Positions 8,096 through 17,200 of a stretch of 64,000 nucleotides of DNA are shown here, one piece after another. The DNA is from Nostoc sp. FACHB-110 (lineage in GTDB: Bacteria; Cyanobacteriota; Cyanobacteriia; Cyanobacteriales; Nostocaceae). Location: positions 16,459-80,458 of the forward strand of contig NZ_JACJRU010000035.1 of assembly GCF_014697425.1 (NCBI RefSeq), read 5' to 3'. Below the pieces are notes generated by a model that made no database searches, was not told the origin of the DNA, and saw only the letters and a program-made list of their open reading frames with translations. The first letter of the stretch is position 1. The number at the start of each line of letters is the position of its first letter. The position numbers and the translations under genes were made by a program.

Positions 8096-10114
8096 ATGGG
8101 TGTTGAGTCAACTGCTACATCTGATGAGGTGGTACAACTACCGTCTAATGGGCATAAATCTGAAGTGAAAAATCATAAGCAAAAAAAGCTATTACCACCT
8201 AGCACTACCGCAGGAGATTTGCCGCGCCCCTGGAAAATCGAGGATAGCGAAGCACTATACCGCATTGAAGGGTGGGGGCAACCTTATTTTTCGATTAACG
8301 CTGCTGGTCATGTTACTGTTTCCCCCAAAGGCGATCGCGGGGGTTCTCTGGATTTATTTGAATTGGTCAACGCCTTAAAACAAAGGAATTTAGGGCTACC
8401 TTTGCTGATTCGCTTTTCTGATATTTTAGAAGACCGCATCGAAAGATTAAACGCTTGTTTTGCCAAAGCGATCGCTCGTTATAACTACCCTGGTGTTTAT
8501 CGTGGGGTGTTTCCTGTCAAATGCAACCAGCAAAGGCATTTGATTGAAGATTTAGTCAAATTTGGCAAACCCCATCAATTTGGTTTAGAAGCTGGTTCCA
8601 AACCAGAATTAATGATTGCCCTGGCTTTATTAGATACCCCAGGCGCAATGCTCGTTTGCAACGGCTACAAAGACCGGGAATACATCGAAACGGCGATGTT
8701 AGCCCAAAGACTAGGCCAAACCCCAATCATCGTTTTAGAGCAGATTGAAGAAGTAGATTTGGTAATTGCGGCTAATCGCCAGTTAGGGATTAAACCAATT
8801 TTAGGGGTACGAGCCAAACTCAGCACTCAAGGCATGGGACGCTGGGGAACATCCAGTGGCGATCGCGCGAAGTTTGGCTTGACAATGCCAGAAATTATCG
8901 AAGCTGTGGATAAATTACGCGAAGCTGAGTTAATCGAGTCTTTGCAGTTGTTACATTTCCATATCGGTTCGCAAATTTCTGCCATCAATGTGATTAAAGA
9001 TGCCATCCAAGAAGCCAGCCGCATTTACGTAGAGTTGGCGATGTTGGGAGCGGATATGAAATATCTCGATGTTGGCGGTGGCTTGGGTGTAGACTACGAC
9101 GGTTCCCAAACCAACTTCTACGCTTCCAAAAACTACAATATGCAGAACTATGCCAACGATATTGTGGCAGAGTTAAAAGATACCTGTGCGGAAAGACAAA
9201 TCCCCGTACCTACACTGATTAGTGAAAGTGGTAGGGCGATCGCATCTCACCAATCGGTACTGATTTTTGACATTCTTAGTACCAGCGATGTCCCCCTCCA
9301 TCCCCCCGAACCCCCACAAGAGGGAGAATCGCCGATTATTAATTACCTGTGGGAAACTTACCAATCAATCAACAAAGAAAATTACCAAGAATTTTTTCAC
9401 GACGCAACGCAATTTAAAGAAGAAGCAATTAGCCGCTTCAACTTAGGAATTTTACGCTTGCGAGAAAGAGCGAAAGCCGAGCGACTCTATTGGGCTTGTT
9501 GTCAAAAGATTTTAGACATAACCAGGCAGCAAGATTACGTACCTGATGAACTGGAAGACCTAGAAAAAATCATGGCTTCCATCTACTACTCCAACTTGTC
9601 AGTGTTTCAATCAGCACCAGACTGTTGGGCGATCGACCAGCTATTCCCAATTATGCCGATACACCGTCTTGATGAAGAACCAACACGACGAGGAATTTTG
9701 GCAGACTTAACTTGTGATAGTGACGGCAAAATTGATCGCTTTATTGACCTACGCGATGTCAAATCAGTATTAGAACTGCACCCCTTCCAACCAGGCGAAC
9801 CCTATTACTTGGGAATGTTCCTCAATGGTGCGTACCAAGAAATCATGGGCAATTTGCATAACCTATTTGGGGACACCAACGCCGTGCATATTCAGCTGAC
9901 ACCTAAAGGCTACCAAATTCAACACGTCGTCAAAGGCGACACCATGAGCGAAGTAGTCAGTTACGTACAGTACGACTCAGAGGATATGGTAGAAAACATT
10001 CGCCAGCGTTGCGAGAAAGCCTTAGAAGAAAAGCGCATCACCCTCGCCGAATCTCAGCGATTACTCCAAACCTACGAGCAAAGTCTCCAAAGATACACAT
10101 ATTTGAATAGCTAG
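8096..10114 (+). CDS. speA: Biosynthetic arginine decarboxylase
   Basis: About 672 aa. A PLP enzyme (fold III) that decarboxylates arginine to agmatine, first step of polyamine synthesis. The PLP lysine lies in GVFPVKCNQQ; HFHIGSQI, the glycine-rich phosphate loop VGGGLGVDYDG and the C-terminal barrel (CDSDGKIDRFIDLRD, LGMFLNGAYQEIMG) are present. The start at 8096 (MGVESTATS) was chosen because AGAGGT lies just upstream and the N-terminus then fits the family; an in-frame ATG at 8048 would add 16 residues. It converges on the NDP-sugar synthase gene with a hairpin between them. Confidence 0.95.
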   Translation: MGVESTATSDEVVQLPSNGHKSEVKNHKQKKLLPPSTTAGDLPRPWKIEDSEALYRIEGWGQPYFSINAAGHVTVSPKGDRGGSLDLFELVNALKQRNLGLPLLIRFSDILEDRIERLNACFAKAIARYNYPGVYRGVFPVKCNQQRHLIEDLVKFGKPHQFGLEAGSKPELMIALALLDTPGAMLVCNGYKDREYIETAMLAQRLGQTPIIVLEQIEEVDLVIAANRQLGIKPILGVRAKLSTQGMGRWGTSSGDRAKFGLTMPEIIEAVDKLREAELIESLQLLHFHIGSQISAINVIKDAIQEASRIYVELAMLGADMKYLDVGGGLGVDYDGSQTNFYASKNYNMQNYANDIVAELKDTCAERQIPVPTLISESGRAIASHQSVLIFDILSTSDVPLHPPEPPQEGESPIINYLWETYQSINKENYQEFFHDATQFKEEAISRFNLGILRLRERAKAERLYWACCQKILDITRQQDYVPDELEDLEKIMASIYYSNLSVFQSAPDCWAIDQLFPIMPIHRLDEEPTRRGILADLTCDSDGKIDRFIDLRDVKSVLELHPFQPGEPYYLGMFLNGAYQEIMGNLHNLFGDTNAVHIQLTPKGYQIQHVVKGDTMSEVVSYVQYDSEDMVENIRQRCEKALEEKRITLAESQRLLQTYEQSLQRYTYLNS

Positions 10115-10134
10115 GAAGTAAAAAGTAAAAAGTA

Positions 10135-10171
10135 AAAAGGCAAAAGTAGAAAATGTAATCTTTTGCCTTTT
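10135..10171. terminator. Bidirectional hairpin between speA and NDP-sugar synthase gene
   Basis: AAAAGGCAAAAG (10135-10146) pairs with CTTTTGCCTTTT (10160-10171), a perfect 12-bp stem with a 13-nt loop and A/T runs on both sides, located between two convergent genes. It is preceded by three AGTAAAA heptamers. Confidence 0.75.
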
Positions 10172-10185
10172 ACCTTTTGCTTTCA

Positions 10186-11352
10186 TTAACTTGCGTTTGT
10201 CCCTAGCAATTCTTCAATTGCTTGCCGTTCTAGAGGTGTATGAATTGGCGGTGTTTGCCGAGCATCGGTAATTAGCCAGTCTAAAGCAGCCGCTTGCACA
10301 TCAATGGATGCGCCCGTTTTATCTACGCAATAACGACCAAATACCAACTTATCAACAAGGCGGACTCCTGGCCCTAGGCGCGACCATTCAAAGATGACGC
10401 TGTTATCCACAGTTGCACCACTGCATATCCAGCAATTGGGGCCAATCATCGCTGGGCCAACGATTTTAGCCCCGTCTTCGATTCTGGTCATCCCGCCAAT
10501 GTAAACTGGGCCTGTAATATCTACTTTGTCCCAATTTACGGCCACATTTAAACCAGTGTAAATACCAGGAGCAACTTCATGGCCGGGAATTTGCACGTTT
10601 TTAATTTCACCTAGCAATACCCCGCGAATTGCTCGCCAGTAATCTGGCACTTTACCGATATCTACCCATTCAAAATCCATCGGAATCGCGTAGAAAGGCG
10701 CGCCGATTTCCACTAATTTCGGGAATAACTGGCTACCGATGTCATATTCCACCGCAGAAGGGATATATTTAAATACCTCTGGCTCAAAAATGTAAATACC
10801 AGTGTTGATGTTAGTGCTGAGGGCTTCTTCTACTGACGGTTTTTCTTGGAAAGCTTGAACGCGCCCATCTTCATCAGTAACAACTACACCGTAGCTAGAA
10901 ACTTCTTCTAAGGGAACAGATTTAGAAATAATTGTGGCAATTGAGCCTTTGGATTTATGCCACTTGACGGCTTCTGTTAAATCTAAGTCAATTAAAGCAT
11001 CACCGCACAAGACTACAAAAGTATCATCAAAAAACGGTGAGAAATCTTGGATGCGGCGCATCCCTCCAGCAGAACCAATTGCTTCCCCTACCAGTTTACC
11101 GTCATCAATTTTCCCTTCAAAAGAATAGGCGATTTGTACGCCAAAGCGTTGACCATCACGGAAATAGTTTTCAATTTCTTCAGCCAAATGGCTAACGTTG
11201 ACCATAATTTGGTCAAAACCATGTTGACGCAAAAGTTCCAGTAAAAATTCCATCACTGGCTTTTGCAAGATGGGAATCATCGGTTTGGGAGTCGTATAGG
11301 TAATCGGACGAACGCGAGTACCCTTACCTGCTGCGAGAATCATCGCTTTCAT
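10186..11352 (-). CDS. NDP-sugar synthase (nucleotidyltransferase with hexapeptide domain)
   Basis: 388 aa. The N-terminal Rossmann-like nucleotidyltransferase domain has the signature LAAGKGTRVRPITYTTPKPM (residues 6-25) and the metal-binding LCGDALIDLDL. The C-terminal third has left-handed beta-helix hexapeptide repeats (VYIGGMTRIEDGAKIVGPAM). Such proteins charge mannose-1-P or glucose-1-P with GTP/UTP/ATP for cell-wall or exopolysaccharide sugars; the exact sugar and nucleotide cannot be read here. Monocistronic; 3' end faces speA. Family sure, substrate open. Confidence 0.92.
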   Translation of the reverse strand: MKAMILAAGKGTRVRPITYTTPKPMIPILQKPVMEFLLELLRQHGFDQIMVNVSHLAEEIENYFRDGQRFGVQIAYSFEGKIDDGKLVGEAIGSAGGMRRIQDFSPFFDDTFVVLCGDALIDLDLTEAVKWHKSKGSIATIISKSVPLEEVSSYGVVVTDEDGRVQAFQEKPSVEEALSTNINTGIYIFEPEVFKYIPSAVEYDIGSQLFPKLVEIGAPFYAIPMDFEWVDIGKVPDYWRAIRGVLLGEIKNVQIPGHEVAPGIYTGLNVAVNWDKVDITGPVYIGGMTRIEDGAKIVGPAMIGPNCWICSGATVDNSVIFEWSRLGPGVRLVDKLVFGRYCVDKTGASIDVQAAALDWLITDARQTPPIHTPLERQAIEELLGTNAS

Positions 11353-11783
11353 AAAATTTTATTCCTCAACCACAAGCCAGTTTACTTTTAATGAGTGATA
11401 CTTAACCATCAATTTTTCTGTTCTAAGTAACTCCTAGAAACAGGGATAACAGGAATTTGCGGATTTTTGCAACCATAGCTAGAGATATACAATCAGCTTT
11501 AGGCTTTGACCGTCGTCAGCATCGCCCATCCTTTAAATTTACTCAAATTTTGAAGTTATACCAAATTGAACAATGATCAAGACAGATGGAATGTAAAAAA
11601 ACTAACTCATCAAACATTGCAAAATCCGACATCGAAAATGGTTTTAACTTTAGAGTGTCTGTTAAAATTACGTATATTTTCAGTTAAAAAGTCGAGCCTA
11701 GTGTTAATACAGACACTATCTCACAATTAGCAAAAAACAGATCAAGGATTTCCCCTTAAACAGGACTTACGCACCAAGATTGT
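11353..11783. other. Intergenic with solo repeat end
   Basis: About 430 bp without a gene. Near 11760 there is a single copy of the dispersed motif CAGGACTTACGCA, which forms the inverted ends of the small element at 30979-31069. The rest is AT-rich and not recognised. Confidence 0.5.
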
Positions 11784-12611
11784 CTATGGAGATTGTTCTG
11801 CTGACTTTTGAGTGTGATTTATTTCACAAATCAGTCTAATTTTAATCTCTTGGTAAAATTCTTCCTGAAATAGCTCTACTTTCGATTGAGCCGATAACAG
11901 TAGTAAAGCCCAGAAAACACTAACTAGGTGGCTGTGTTCTGATTCATGATGACCAGAGCCATTTTGTTGTGCTGGCTTTGTTTGCGACCACAAATGTACA
12001 AGTTGTTCGAGACTTAGATAATTTTGTGTTTGCAATAGTTCTTGGCCAGCACTATGTAATACCTGTTCTAATTCCCTGGCTACTTCTGTCAGATTTTCTT
12101 GGTGAGCCAATTCTAGGGCCTGTCGCATTGTCCGGACACTAGGTTGACGTTTAACACGAACAGGTTTATCTACTTTTTGGACAAGTTTTAGCTGGTTTGC
12201 CATTAACTGCAATTGCTCGATTAGTTCGGGCAACGTGACACGGCGCTTTGGCGGTGGCATGGCAGCAGGGCGACGGCGCAGGTGTAACTCTAAAGGCAAA
12301 CGACGCTGATGTAATAGGCCATTTTCTAAATCAGATATGGCATCTTCTTCTAGAATTTCTGGGACTTCTTCGGCTGTTGACCATTGCATCAAGGTGTTGG
12401 CTTTGAATAATACCAGCATTGATGCGGATAAAAAAGCTTGCCCAGATTGCGACAAATCAGCTTCGTAGCCTTTTGTGGTTGCCTCTGGGGCCATAAATTC
12501 TAAATAACGGTCAATTACCTCAATTACTTTGACATCCCAAGGGTCTATTTCCCCTTGTTCTGCTTGCTCAATCAGGAGTGCGATCGTTTCTAATAGCTCG
12601 GAAGCATCCAT
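11784..12611 (-). CDS. scpA: Segregation and condensation protein A
   Basis: About 275 aa. ScpA is the kleisin subunit that bridges SMC heads and works with ScpB in chromosome condensation. The N-terminal kleisin part LLETIALLIEQAEQGEIDPW and VKVIEVIDRYLEFM is conserved; the middle is an Arg/Pro-rich linker (LHLRRRPAAMPPPKRR) and the C-terminal winged helix contains VSVFWALLLLSAQSKVELFQ. The start MDASELLE at 12611 fits the family; an upstream ATG at 12668 would add 19 unlike residues. No scpB or smc gene is in the window. Confidence 0.88.
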   Translation of the reverse strand: MDASELLETIALLIEQAEQGEIDPWDVKVIEVIDRYLEFMAPEATTKGYEADLSQSGQAFLSASMLVLFKANTLMQWSTAEEVPEILEEDAISDLENGLLHQRRLPLELHLRRRPAAMPPPKRRVTLPELIEQLQLMANQLKLVQKVDKPVRVKRQPSVRTMRQALELAHQENLTEVARELEQVLHSAGQELLQTQNYLSLEQLVHLWSQTKPAQQNGSGHHESEHSHLVSVFWALLLLSAQSKVELFQEEFYQEIKIRLICEINHTQKSAEQSP

Positions 12612-12796
12612 TCTGATTTCCGAATTATGGAAGTTGTGATTTGAGGTTTGTGAAACAAATCCCAGCAAAATAGTTTAGTTAATTTTTTATTTATGGACAA
12701 ACTAATATATCATTAGGTTTTTATACTGGAATTTAAGTAAAATAACTTAATAGTCCTGGCTAAAAAGGCAAGATTAAATTTTAGACTTCGGACTTT

Positions 12797-13891
12797 TTAG
12801 TTTTTATATTCTTCTGGTGGTTCGTGGGCAACAGTTACAGTTGATACAAAATTGCTGCCTTTGTTACTTTTAATGGCATCAAAGGTTCCTTTGATAGTTC
12901 CAGCCAGGGGAACGGCTACAAGTGTACCCAACAATCCAGCAATTTCAAATCCCATCAAAATAGATACGAAAATCCAAATTGGGTTGAGACCAATAAAATC
13001 ACCTAAGAGTTTGGGAGCTAATAAATTATCTTTAATTTGCTGCATGAAAATCGCCGCTATGGCAACTTGTACTGCTAAGCAGCCATTTTGTAGCATTACC
13101 AAAATTGTGACTAAACTAATGCCCAGGGTTGCCCCAATGAAAGGGACGAGTTCTGATAAACCAATGAGAATGGCAAACAATAAGGCAAAGGGAACTTTCA
13201 TCCCCATAAAAATGGGTGTAAGAGTTATTATCATGAATAAACCTAGTAATAACTGGCTTAAAAAGAACCTTTGGAAATTTAGCTGCAAAGAAACCGTTAA
13301 AGGAATGCCAATCTGAGCGGGTAAAAGATTAATTAGACCATACCAGACGCGATCGCCATACAACAGCATATAAAATGCCAGCACAACCACTAACACAATA
13401 TTTAATAGTCCTGATAGCAGTGTTCCTGCCACTCCTACTGCACCAGAGGCTAGTTGCTGCACCAAACTTTGGATACTGGCATTAATTTGATTACTCAACA
13501 CTCGCAAATCTAAGGGTAAGCGACGTTGTTTGGCAAATGCCTCTAACTGTTCTAGGTTTGCTTGACTAGCACTTAGCCAATCAGGAATTTTATTTAACAG
13601 TTGAATTGTTTGCTCGATAACGATAGGGACTAATGTAACGCCCAAAATGACAACTAACGTTAAAGTTACTAGCAAAACTATAATTACTGCCTGGGTGCGG
13701 GTAATTCGCGCGCGTTCAAAAAACTTAACTGGGTAGTTAAGTAAAAAAGCTAAAATCGCCGCAACGCTAAGAATTGTAATTGGATGCTTAAAGTAAGTAA
13801 AAAGTCCTGATAGCAGCCAAACGTTAAGCGCGATAATCGGGCCGCACAGACCATAGAATAACAAAGTTTGCAGAGAAGCTGAACGGCGCAT
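12797..13891 (-). CDS. AI-2E family transporter (UPF0118 permease)
   Basis: 364 aa with eight probable membrane segments. Family hallmarks are LAFLLNYPVKFFE near the N-terminus, a periplasmic or loop region (QTIQLLNKIPDWL), and the C-terminal block ELVPFIGATLGISL plus GLNPIWIFVSILMGFEIAGL. Members export small molecules, autoinducer-2 or ions depending on subfamily; the substrate here is unknown. It is 128 bp upstream of scpA on the same strand but probably transcribed separately. Intact. Confidence 0.9.
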   Translation of the reverse strand: MRRSASLQTLLFYGLCGPIIALNVWLLSGLFTYFKHPITILSVAAILAFLLNYPVKFFERARITRTQAVIIVLLVTLTLVVILGVTLVPIVIEQTIQLLNKIPDWLSASQANLEQLEAFAKQRRLPLDLRVLSNQINASIQSLVQQLASGAVGVAGTLLSGLLNIVLVVVLAFYMLLYGDRVWYGLINLLPAQIGIPLTVSLQLNFQRFFLSQLLLGLFMIITLTPIFMGMKVPFALLFAILIGLSELVPFIGATLGISLVTILVMLQNGCLAVQVAIAAIFMQQIKDNLLAPKLLGDFIGLNPIWIFVSILMGFEIAGLLGTLVAVPLAGTIKGTFDAIKSNKGSNFVSTVTVAHEPPEEYKN

Positions 13892-14121
13892 TGGCTGTAA
13901 TTAATTTAAATAATTATCAGATAAGTTTTTATTATTTGGAACTGACAACAGGTCATAACTGATAGGGTGCAAGGTTTTTGGCTATTTCAGGTTTAATTAT
14001 CTATCGATTTGCTGTATGCCTGCGCTATTTTGATCAAAATGGCTTTGGTACTGGCAATCATCATAGATATTTTTAACAAAGACCTGTATAAGTGTATCTG
14101 TTATAGAGGAAATAAATAACC

Positions 14122-14766
14122 ATGAACACCACCATTGCTGACCTCCGCAAAGACTATACATTGCAAGATTTATCAGAAACAGAGGTTGACCCTAATCCAT
14201 TTATACAATTTAAAAAATGGTTTGAGCAGGCACTAGCAGCCCAACTCCCAGAACCTAATGCGATGACTTTGGCAACAGCAACACCAGATGCACAGCCAGC
14301 AGCCAGAATGGTATTACTGAAGAATTTTGATGAGCGGGGTTTTGTCTTTTTCACTAATTACAATAGTCATAAAGGACAAGAACTAGCCGAAAATCCCCAA
14401 GCGGCTTTGGTTTTTTGGTGGGCAGAATTAGAACGCCAAGTTCGTATTTGTGGCCATGTAGAGAAAGTCTCGGAAGAAGAATCAGATGGATATTTTGAGG
14501 CTCGTCCTGTCAATAGCCGCCTAGGTGCGTGGGTTTCTCATCAAAGTGAAGTGATAGAAAGCCGAGAATTTCTAGAACAGCGGATGCAGGAATTTCAAGA
14601 TAAATATGAAAATCAGGAAATTCCCCGCCCTCCTCATTGGGGTGGTTTGCGAGTCATTCCTTCTGAAATTGAGTTTTGGCAAGGTCGCCCTAGCCGATTG
14701 CACGATCGCTTGCTTTATACTCTTTTAGATGATGGCAGTTGGAAGATTGAAAGATTGTCACCTTAA
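14122..14766 (+). CDS. pdxH: Pyridoxamine 5'-phosphate oxidase
   Basis: 214 aa, usual length. FMN-dependent oxidation of PNP/PMP to pyridoxal 5'-phosphate. FMN-binding motifs RMVLLKNFDERGFVFFTNY and SHKGQEL are present, with the substrate-binding C-terminus EFWQGRPSRLHDR and the terminal IERLSP typical of the family. Preceded by AGAGGA 8-12 nt before ATG. It lies alone between divergent and convergent neighbours; PLP is the cofactor of SpeA encoded nearby, but no operon link exists. Confidence 0.96.
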   Translation: MNTTIADLRKDYTLQDLSETEVDPNPFIQFKKWFEQALAAQLPEPNAMTLATATPDAQPAARMVLLKNFDERGFVFFTNYNSHKGQELAENPQAALVFWWAELERQVRICGHVEKVSEEESDGYFEARPVNSRLGAWVSHQSEVIESREFLEQRMQEFQDKYENQEIPRPPHWGGLRVIPSEIEFWQGRPSRLHDRLLYTLLDDGSWKIERLSP

Positions 14767-14843
14767 GTAAGGGTATAGGGGTGTTTGGGTGTAGGGGGTG
14801 TATGTATCTCAAATCCTTTTACCTCTACACCCAGTTTTTACAA

Positions 14844-15695
14844 CTAACTTTCTTGGGTCAGTTCTACTGTGGCTGTTGGTTGAAGTGTAAATGCAACTCT
14901 GGGGTCTGGCATGAAGGTATATCTGAGGTACAGTCCACCCCAGACGAACAAGATAATTAATAAAGCACCAATACCCAAAGGACTAGGAAGCCAGAAAACT
15001 ACTTCTATATGGTTGAGTTCGCCTGGTTGCAGTCGCCACACCAGTTGATTACCTTGCTTTTCTGGTGTGACAGCATCTTCGGTGAGTGGAATAGTTTTAG
15101 CCCCAAAAGGAGTTTTTAAGCTAAATTCCAAGTCGAGAATTGCACCAGCATCAGTGAGGACGTTGCCTTTACTGGCGATTAAAGCCAGCGATCGCAAGTC
15201 TAAATCATAAATTAAACGATTTCTCACCAACAGTAAAAAATTATTTTGAAATAAAAGTAAATTTGATTCAACTTTTGGTAATTCTGAATCGGTTTCGTTG
15301 GGTTTAGCTGCTACTTTTTGAGAATTACGAGAGCTAAAAAATTCATTAAATTTAGTTTGCAACTCTTGACCATTACTGAAGGGAATGGTCACTATAATTT
15401 CTTCTTGAGAAACTCTTTGCGCCTTGCCTTCAAGTTTCCGCGCGCGATTTTCTATACTATCTAACCAGGCATAGACATAATCACCACTAAAACTAGTCAG
15501 CCGTTCACCTAATTTTATGTGCTGCACTAATTCACCACTATTAGAGTGGTGAAAATTTAAGCCGACATCATATTTAACACAACCAGATAACAGCAGTGAT
15601 GTTAACACGACCAGCCACAATACAGACTTTCGAGGAGAAACAAAAAGGTTAATACTTCTCCTGAGATGCGCTGCCAACTTAGAAAAATTAATCAC
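14844..15695 (-). CDS. DUF3153 lipoprotein
   Basis: About 283 aa. DUF3153 is a cyanobacterial and chloroplast-lineage family of unknown function. The signal peptide ends in a lipobox LLLSGC, with the lipidated Cys at residue 39 counted from the chosen start; the C-terminus has one membrane helix (LGIGALLIILFVWGGLYL). The start is a GTG at 15695 preceded by AGGAGA at seven bases' distance; the open frame runs further up to 15767, but that part is translated heptamer repeat and is unlikely to be protein. Lipoprotein with C-terminal anchor, function unknown. Confidence 0.82.
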   Translation of the reverse strand: MINFSKLAAHLRRSINLFVSPRKSVLWLVVLTSLLLSGCVKYDVGLNFHHSNSGELVQHIKLGERLTSFSGDYVYAWLDSIENRARKLEGKAQRVSQEEIIVTIPFSNGQELQTKFNEFFSSRNSQKVAAKPNETDSELPKVESNLLLFQNNFLLLVRNRLIYDLDLRSLALIASKGNVLTDAGAILDLEFSLKTPFGAKTIPLTEDAVTPEKQGNQLVWRLQPGELNHIEVVFWLPSPLGIGALLIILFVWGGLYLRYTFMPDPRVAFTLQPTATVELTQES

Positions 15696-15701
15696 TGTAC
15701 T

Positions 15702-15707
15702 TCTCCT
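15702..15707 (-). promoter_or_regulatory. Shine-Dalgarno AGGAGA deciding the DUF3153 start
   Basis: Read on the minus strand, AGGAGA stands 6-7 nt before the GTG at 15695. No such motif precedes the upstream ATG at 15767, which lies within heptamer repeats. Confidence 0.7.
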
Positions 15708-15718
15708 AAAAAAGACAA

Positions 15719-15751
15719 CTGAAGTATGAAGTATGAAGTGTGAAGTATGAA
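15719..15751. repeat. Heptamer array (GAAGTRT)
   Basis: Four tandem units of GAAGTATGAAGTGT type on the plus strand, opposite in orientation to the large array 130 bp further on. Confidence 0.8.
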
Positions 15752-15876
15752 AATTTTGATAAATCACCAGGATTGAATTGGCTTGTTGAGACTCAAAGTC
15801 AAGGTGAAAATTGGAGCGTTCAAATCCCCGATTTATTTAATAAGTCAGGGATATTGTTGTTCACAGATAGCCTTAT

Positions 15877-16027
15877 TTCATACTTCATACTTCATACTTC
15901 ACACTTCATACTTCACACTTCATACTTCACACTTCATACTTCATACTTCACACTTCATACTTCACACTTCATACTTCACACTTCATACTTCACACTTCAT
16001 ACTTCACACTTCACACTTCACACTTCA
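15877..16027. repeat. Array of 21 TTCAYAC heptamers
   Basis: Twenty-one uninterrupted 7-bp units plus a partial one, each TTCATAC or TTCACAC. The variable base runs TTTCTCTCTTCTCTCTCTCCC. Matches the short tandemly repeated repetitive (STRR) heptanucleotides described for heterocystous cyanobacteria. The array ends exactly at the stop codon of the TPR gene (16028-16030). Open frames across the array are only translations of the repeat. Confidence 0.95.
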
Positions 16028-16558
16028 TTAAAAAGCTAACCAAGCCAGATAAGAAATAATAACTCCAATAGTAATTAGTGCTACCCAAATAAAGCGATTA
16101 TCTTTAGTATTAACCTGGCTGAGGTCAACAAATTCGGGTTCAGCAGTTTTTTTCTTGGGTGTGGATTTAGTCGGATTAGGCGCAATACGCATTTTGGATT
16201 CATTATCTGACAACGCACCCAAATCGGGAATTTCCGTCATCCATTCGCTTGGTCGTTTGAGCTTTGGTGCTTGTAATATGTAGAGCAACCGCCGGGCTTG
16301 TTTGTTGATTTCTGAGTAGGGATGACGTTGGAGTTGTTTGCAAAGTGCGATCGCTTCTTCATTTCTTCCAGCCGCTTCATAAGCTGTTACTAGCCAAATT
16401 TGCGCTTCACCCCCTAAACGGGAATTACGAGTTAATAAAGCACTTGCCTTTTCGAGATTTTCTATGGCTTCCCGATATTGCCCATTTTCAAAGGCAAATC
16501 TGCCCGCTTGGTAACGCTTTCTGGCAATTTCTAAACTTTGGTCACTCACGTTTCGCAT
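16028..16558 (-). CDS. Tetratricopeptide repeat protein with C-terminal membrane anchor
   Basis: About 176 aa from the ATG at 16558 (MRNVSDQSLE). Residues 11-45 and 50-85 form TPR-like helical pairs (ARKRYQAGRFAFENGQYREA, IWLVTAYEAAGRNEEAIALC). A Lys/Pro-rich linker follows, then a single C-terminal helix FIWVALITIGVIISYLAWLAF, giving a tail-anchored arrangement. It probably acts as a scaffold at the plasma or thylakoid membrane; partner unknown. The stop codon touches the heptamer array, so the 3' untranslated region is repeat. Confidence 0.8.
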   Translation of the reverse strand: MRNVSDQSLEIARKRYQAGRFAFENGQYREAIENLEKASALLTRNSRLGGEAQIWLVTAYEAAGRNEEAIALCKQLQRHPYSEINKQARRLLYILQAPKLKRPSEWMTEIPDLGALSDNESKMRIAPNPTKSTPKKKTAEPEFVDLSQVNTKDNRFIWVALITIGVIISYLAWLAF

Positions 16559-16707
16559 ATAAATCAGCACTGTCTTAATTGTGCCAATGTCAGTAAACTT
16601 TTTGTAATCTTTTTAGAACCTAATCATTTTCCAGGAGATAAACTTTTAAAATTTAACTAGTAGTCATCTGTAAAAACCCTTAATTATACAATACAGGTGA
16701 GCAAAAT

Positions 16708-17112
16708 ATGGTTAATATCAAGTCTTATCAACCCAAATGGCTAGGAGCAGGAATTAGTCTGGTATTGATGAGTACCTTCATTGCTCCAGCTTCAGCCCAA
16801 CAGGTGATTGTGATTGATAACAACAATCCTTTTGGTGTAAGTCAGCCACCTGCTGTTGGTTCATTTATTTATGGTAGTCCAATTGCCACACCCATGCCTG
16901 TAGATCCCTCAACAGGGCTTTTACCTAGAACTCGCACTGTCTACCCCGATTATTATCCTCCAGTCAGGCATTACAGAAGATTCAATAATCCCACTATCAT
17001 CAATCCCACAATTCAAGACTCGACGATAGTCAATCCAGTAATCATCAATAATTCCTGGCGACAAAGACCGTTTAGAGGGCGATCGCGGGTGATTATCACT
17101 CATCCTTGGTAA
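16708..17112 (+). CDS. Secreted hypothetical protein
   Basis: 134 aa. Clear signal peptide (hydrophobic LGAGISLVLMSTFIAPASA, cleavage likely after ASA at residue 30). The mature part is low complexity: Pro/Tyr-rich centre (RTVYPDYYPPVRHYRR) followed by Asn/Ile/Pro/Thr repeats such as NPTIINPTIQDSTIVNPVI. No family recognised. It is a single gene between the TPR gene (divergent) and argB (convergent). Probably periplasmic or outer-surface. Confidence 0.75.
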   Translation: MVNIKSYQPKWLGAGISLVLMSTFIAPASAQQVIVIDNNNPFGVSQPPAVGSFIYGSPIATPMPVDPSTGLLPRTRTVYPDYYPPVRHYRRFNNPTIINPTIQDSTIVNPVIINNSWRQRPFRGRSRVIITHPW

Positions 17113-17200
17113 TGTGATGGCACAAGGCAGTGGCTATTGTTCAAGAGGGGTCAAAAGCCTTTTCTGAACAAAACCTTCTGCCCCCTGCCCCCTGCCTTCT

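Noticed and set aside
9280..9330. Proline-rich stretch in speA as a repeat insertion
   Set aside because: A very similar VPxxxPEPPQEGE segment is normal in cyanobacterial SpeA, so it is not an invasion like that in trpD.
15877..16027. CRISPR array
   Set aside because: The period is 7 bp with no spacers; it is a simple tandem repeat and there are no cas genes.
15740..16039. Open frames of 82-99 codons across the heptamer array
   Set aside because: They are translations of the TTCAYAC repeat (HTSYFTLHTSHF-like), open in several frames only because the unit lacks stop codons.
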